Translations under genes and position numbers: made by a program
Notes under the pieces: model-generated
What the model was told of the DNA's origin: nothing
The model's database searches: none
What the model saw: the letters and a program-made list of their open reading frames with translations, nothing else
Shown here: positions 59,508 through 64,000 of the stretch, piece after piece
How positions within the stretch are numbered: the first letter of the stretch is position 1
Layout of the letters: each line of letters opens with the position of its first letter
Assembly (NCBI GenBank): GCA_003255065.1
Contig: QAOA01008179.1
Coordinates: 139,736 to 203,735, forward strand
Source of the DNA: Cercis canadensis
Taxonomy: Eukaryota > Streptophyta > Magnoliopsida > Fabales > Fabaceae
DNA length: 64,000 bases
Direction: 5' to 3'

Positions 59508-61405
59508 GGAACTGATAGTGTTGAAGGAATAATGTTTTATTTGCCACAACAACATGAAGTAGAATGCAGTGGTGCTGCCTTCAAAAAGATGAAAAATCTA
59601 AGAATTCTCATTATCTGAAATGCATGGTTTTCAACATATCCTAAATATCTGCCAAATAGTTTAAGGATGCTTGATTGGAAAGAATACCCTTCAGAGTCTT
59701 TACCATCAAGGTTTTATCCTAGAAAAATTAATGTCCTCAAGTTATGTGGCAATCGTATAAGATTGGAAAAGCCGATCCAGGTACGTTTGCTTTTTTTTTT
59801 GTCCTCTCTCTCTCTCTCTTTTAAATGGTTTAACCATGTATTGGTTGTCTTGAGCTTTGTCCTGGTGGCCTCAAACAAGAAAATCTAGAATTGGCTTTCC
59901 TTTTCTTGTTGGTAACCATTTGGTAGAAAACTTGCACTGTTCATTTTAAAAATTATATCTTGTGAATTTTAAAATTTGTATCTCACAACTTTAGGCCTGC
60001 TAATTATTATAATTTTTTTTTGTTTTGCAGCAATATGAAAATCTAACTCACTTAGATTTCTCATGGTGTCAATTCATAACTCAAATACTTGATATGTCTG
60101 GTGTCCCAAATATAAAAGAGTTATGGCTTTTTTCCTGTGAGAATCTGATTTAAGGTTCATGATTTTGTTGGATTTCTTACAAAGCTTGTTGAATTAGCCA
60201 TTGTGGGATGCACCAACCTCAAAACATTCCCACATAAAATCAAGATGACATCTCTTAAAAATTTTGAACTCTTAGATTAGCTTGAACTTGAACATTTTCC
60301 TGAGATCTTGGGAAAGATGCATGATTTGGAAGTTATTTATGTGACAAGAACTGGTATTAAACTGTTACCAGATTCAATTGGTAATCTAACAGGGCTTGTA
60401 CATTTATGTATATTAGATAACAACAATTTGGTATCCCTCCCAGAAAGCATTAAACAATTGGATAGATTGAAATATCTATTTGTGCATGATTGCAAGAAGC
60501 TTCGACAAATTTCAGAAATTCCATCAAATTTGCACCAAATAGCTACAGAGAATTGTACATCAGTCAGCAAGTGTGTTGTGCTCTCAGGTTTCACTATTTC
60601 TTTCTCAAGTCTATTATTTGTGAATTTTATTTTCGGATTTCTTCATACTTTGGAAATATGCATTAGCTCAGTCTTTGGCTAAAATACACATGCCTACCAT
60701 TATTCTGCTGCCACAGGTACTACGAGGGGAGGTCCAAGACTTATATGTTGTCATGCCCAGAAGAGTAATTCCAAATTGGTTTGACCATCGCCGTAAAGGT
60801 GGAGCCTTATCTTTTTGGGTTCGTCGGAGGTTTCCTTCTTTTGCTTTTGCAGTTGTCGTGAGTCAACCAACGAATGAAACATCCTCACATGGATGCTCTT
60901 TTTATCCCCATTGCTTCATTGATGGTCATCTCACTGATGTGGGATTTCGGGAGTGCTTATCTGGTCCTACGATCTTACAGAAACCACTTAATGATATTGT
61001 TTCCAATTTTAAGAGACTTGATTGGAAACATGTGGAGATCAAGTGTCATCCAATGATTGTAGACCATTTACCTATAGATGAGTGTGGAGTTTATGCGTAC
61101 AAGCAAGATATAAACATGGAAGATATTCAATTAGAAAGTCCCATTCCCAACAACTCAAATATGGATCATGTGATGTCAAGGGATGATGCAGAGCTAAGAG
61201 ATAAGATTGAGGACGCAAAGCCAAGGAGAAGGTCCCGCAGAGAGAATGTCAAGGACTGATGAGACGATTGATGATGCAAAGCCAAGGAGAAAGTCCCGCA
61301 TTGTTATGTCAAGGAATGATAAGGAGCTAGAAACAGAGAAGTCTCCAACAAGATTCATCAAGAAAAGTTCAAGGAAAAGGGTATGGATCCTCACCGGGGC
61401 TTGCT
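59508..61405 (+). pseudogene. TIR-NBS-LRR resistance gene relic (LRR and C-JID-like tail)
   Basis: This is the 3' part of a TNL-type immune receptor gene. Exon-like block 1 (59508-59780) reads GTDSVEGIMFYLPQQ... AFKKMKNLRILII, then an in-frame TGA, then SLRMLDWKEYPSESLP. Block 2 (60031-60587) has LRRs (NLTHLDFSWCQF; LPDSIGNLTGLVHL; LPESIKQLDRLKYLFVHDC) with at least one stop near 60150 and a frame disturbance before 60308. Block 3 (60717-61259) has the post-LRR region with VMPRRVIPNWFDHRRKGGAL, the C-JID hallmark of TNLs. GT-AG borders of the three blocks are still good. The TIR and NB-ARC exons are absent from the window. The 3' end carries 61-bp-period repeats of a basic KPRRRSR motif; since 61 is not a multiple of three, they fall in different frames. 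Confidence 0.82.
61173..61340 (+). repeat. Short tandem repeats at the 3' end of the TNL relic
   Basis: GCAAAGCCAAGGAGAA recurs at about 61215 and 61276 (period 61) and ATGTCAAGG at 61173, 61246 and 61306. The units encode a charged KPRRRSR/MSRNDKELE tail. The non-triplet period moves the second unit out of the frame of the first. Confidence 0.75.
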
Positions 61406-61449
61406 GACTGAAGTTTCCTCCACTCTTCTCCAAATTTTTCAAGTTGTCA

Positions 61450-62749
61450 TCTTCCTTCCATTGAGATTGAAACTGCTGGAGGTGTTAATTTAAATTGTAA
61501 AATAAAATATATTTTATTTGAGAGGAAAAAAAAATAAAAAGAGGAGTAAAAAGAGATAATATTTGATGGAGCTGGTCATGTGATGGGAAGTGGGTATAAA
61601 AGGCTTCTTAAGCCTTGGAGAAAAGAGAGACAGCGGCAACGTGTGTTTAGAGAAGCAGCGGCTTGTGGAGAAAATATTTGAGGTGCTGACATAGGCAGCA
61701 GCAAGGCGTTGAAGAGAGCCAAGAAATATTGTCTTTCTTGTGAGTGATTTGGGTGTAATTGGGGCTAGGGTTTGTGAAAATTCTTGAGAGAATTGTATTT
61801 ACAGATTTTGAATGTGTATCATTTTGAATATTTCAGAACTAAGTCCTTGAATGTGTATCAAATATTCATGGTATTATTGCAAAGATCTTGAGTCACTTAT
61901 TAAGTATCAAACATCTTAATAATTTACAGATTTTAAATTTGACCATGTCAAAATTACACACTTAGAAAATTTGACTTAAACTTGAGATTTATAAATCATT
62001 TAAGTGTTTAATTCCCACTAATGACCTAATTTTTTGAATTTTTTTTAATAATACTAAATTTAAGAACTAATTCCGTCTTATGTGCTTGATGGTGAAAATC
62101 TTATTGCTCTTCAATATGTGAAGACGTGTTTCATAGTCAAATGTAAATAGAAATGGTTAACTAGTGGGCCCATAAATGTGCCATTCACCATCATTTTTAC
62201 AAAGACAGGAATCTCCAAGGAAATTAGGTCATTAAGAAGAATTCTTACTAGATTCAGTACATTTTTATTCATCAACCATTCACACGACAAAAATTAGTTC
62301 CTTGATGAGATGAAATTTATAGGAAAAAAAATTAGTTCTCTAAATCATGTATAGGATTTGATGTGGTATTTAGCATATACAAGTTGATTTGTCCTCTCTT
62401 CTTTTGACCAATAAATTCCCCAATGTGAGTTGAGAATAAATGTATCTTTGTACATGCGCAACAAGTGGGTTTATGTTCAATGCTATTAGCGTTTACAACT
62501 ACCTTTCCTAGACTCATACCAAGAAATGCGGTGATATTCTTCAGGGTTTGAGTTTTATATTTAAATCTAAAGTCCTAGTCAAAAGTACAAAAAAGAGAAA
62601 ATGCTGTGAAGAATTGCTTCTTAACTTTCTTGCTCATGCATATAACTTCAAGAATGCCACTACTGGTTTGTTGCTTTTTCTCCCCGTACTCAGGTATGGT
62701 TGAGCAAGGTTGCTACTGTTACTCCTTAGGGGTAAAGCAAAAGTCAATG
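61450..62749. other. Spacer with a promoter-like segment
   Basis: A TATAAAAGG word at about 61596 precedes a purine-rich leader-like stretch (to about 61800, with 'ggtgtaattggggctagggtttgtg'). This might be an orphan promoter, a non-coding transcript start or an LTR fragment; no coding exon follows. The remainder is AT-rich with nothing recognised. Confidence 0.3.
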
Positions 62750-62955
62750 CAGATTAGGGATGACAATGGGGCGGAGATGGGGTGGGGCAGGCACTCTCCA
62801 TCCCCATCCCCGAAGGGCATCCCTATGCCCCATCCCCGGACTCATCCTCGGTGGGGATTTTTTAACATCCCCATGCCCTGCCCCATTGAATCCCTATTTG
62901 CTCCATGCCCTGCCCCATTGAATCCTCATCTGCCCCATGCCCCGTCCCATTTACC
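62750..62955. repeat. G/C-skewed interspersed repeat (GGGGCGG / CCCCATCCCC words)
   Basis: The segment opens 'gattagggatgacaatgggg' and then runs through repeated CCCCATCCCCG, ATGCCCTGCCCCATTGAATCC (in near-exact duplicate) and similar words. I recall such 'gacaatggggcgg' elements as common interspersed repeats in dicots, but cannot name the family. The open frame across it (62606-63037) is a by-product. Confidence 0.6.
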
Positions 62956-64000
62956 CATAAAACCATTTTTTAAAAAATATACACAATTTACAAGTTTAAT
63001 ATATCAATCACAATTTCTAATTGAAATTCAAGTTTAATCGAACAAGATAATATAAATAATCCTCAAATAACATCATCAGGAATTCAAGATATCCTCAAGC
63101 AACAACAATAAAATAAATAATATTAAAACAAAATTATAAAAATTGTTCTTAAACAATTATAAAAACCTATAAGAAATCAGAATAAGCACAAAAAACTCCA
63201 AGCAATTAGAATAAGCATAATTTATGAAGTTTCAATGCTAGTTAGAGTTGAACCACTCTCCATATACTACAAAACCAAAAAAAAAAAAAAAAGAGAAAAA
63301 AACTAACATTAATTAAAATTCTTTTTGGTAGCAAACTTATTAGCAATTGCAGGCATGTAGAAAATAGACCAAGTTTCTATATACATACATATATATAACA
63401 AAGGAGTGTGTATTTGGATGCTCAAATACATTTTATTGATAAATTATCTAAGCATATCTTCAGTTTAGGCTCCACTATCAAATTTTACATTGAATTTCTA
63501 TTAAATTCTTCCACAATCGTACAATAATTTGATCCGAAGCAAGTACACATTTATTCAGTTTCCTTTTGAAAGTTCTAAGCAGACACATGACTTTCATACA
63601 ATTTGAACATAATATAATCAAGTCTTTTTTTTAACCCAAAGATATTTAAAAAGAAAACACACACGCTTAATTCCAAACTGAACCTTCTCCAAGATATTTA
63701 TTGTATTAAAGCTAGAAAAACTGTGTTATCATATTCAAAATATATTCATCAAAAACAGTATTAGTTATTCTAACGTGTATAAGATTCAAAAAAAAGTATA
63801 TAAACATTTAAAAATTGAAAACATAATGAATTAATAATTTAAGTAAAGTATAACTGTGTTGTTATCCTTGTATTTTCTAGCATGAAATTAGATGTTGCAA
63901 TTAAACAATTAGCAGAATTAAAAGTAAGGCATGCCACGCAGCATTTAATTCAAGAATTACAAGCATACGACAACTAGCAACCAGGCAAGGAATTAAAATT
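62956..64000. other. Terminal AT-rich spacer
   Basis: No gene, RNA or clear mobile element is visible up to the window edge. Confidence 0.5.

Noticed and set aside
59508-61259. A functional TNL resistance gene
   Set aside because: The TIR and NB-ARC parts are absent and at least two stops interrupt the LRR frame.
62606-63037. Pro/His-rich 143-codon open frame
   Set aside because: It is a by-product of the CCCCATCCCC-type interspersed repeat; no start context or homology.

Overview
This is nuclear DNA from a flowering plant, almost certainly a eudicot. It is AT-rich with long intergenic spacers. Its genes carry GT-AG introns with T-rich acceptors, and it holds plant MITEs, CACTA, hAT, L1-type LINE and Ty1/copia remnants. 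The species cannot be named from the sequence. Several single N characters are flanked by near-identical direct copies of equal length, which looks like unmerged contig ends or alleles from a heterozygous genome.

Layout. 1-2601: repeat-rich spacer ending in a Tourist-like MITE in the promoter of the first gene. 2602-4110: an intronless ARIADNE-type RBR E3 ubiquitin ligase, with its expected C-terminal RanBP2 zinc finger left in another frame at 4103-4318. 4319-21170: a gene desert with two tandem-repeat arrays, several inverted-repeat elements, possible LTR debris and one candidate small secreted cysteine-containing peptide gene (14626-14886, minus). 21271-26096: a complete six-exon GH9 endo-beta-1,4-glucanase with a signal peptide, 484 residues. 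27256-29096: a non-autonomous CACTA element with a matching 3-bp target duplication. 30938-58017: a complete 13-exon plant sacsin-like gene, 4,768 residues, with three sacsin/HSP90-type ATPase-like repeats (the third degenerate) and a C-terminal C3HC4 RING. 59508-61405: the broken tail (LRR plus C-JID-like region) of a TIR-NBS-LRR resistance gene. 61450-64000: repeat-rich spacer.

The genes are independent plant transcription units, not an operon. Two of the three main genes are predicted E3 ligases (RBR and RING) and the third remodels cell wall; nothing links them functionally beyond proximity. The large sacsin introns are a graveyard of mobile elements: at least three L1 relics in the sense direction, a hAT element with a perfect 8-bp target duplication, a copia 3' end and a possible LTR fossil. 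Four LINE tails or tail fragments share a small hairpin with a constant 7-nt loop.

Exon borders of the GH9 and sacsin genes were placed by hand from GT-AG sites, reading-frame phase and recalled family sequence. All phases close without a stop. No database search was run.
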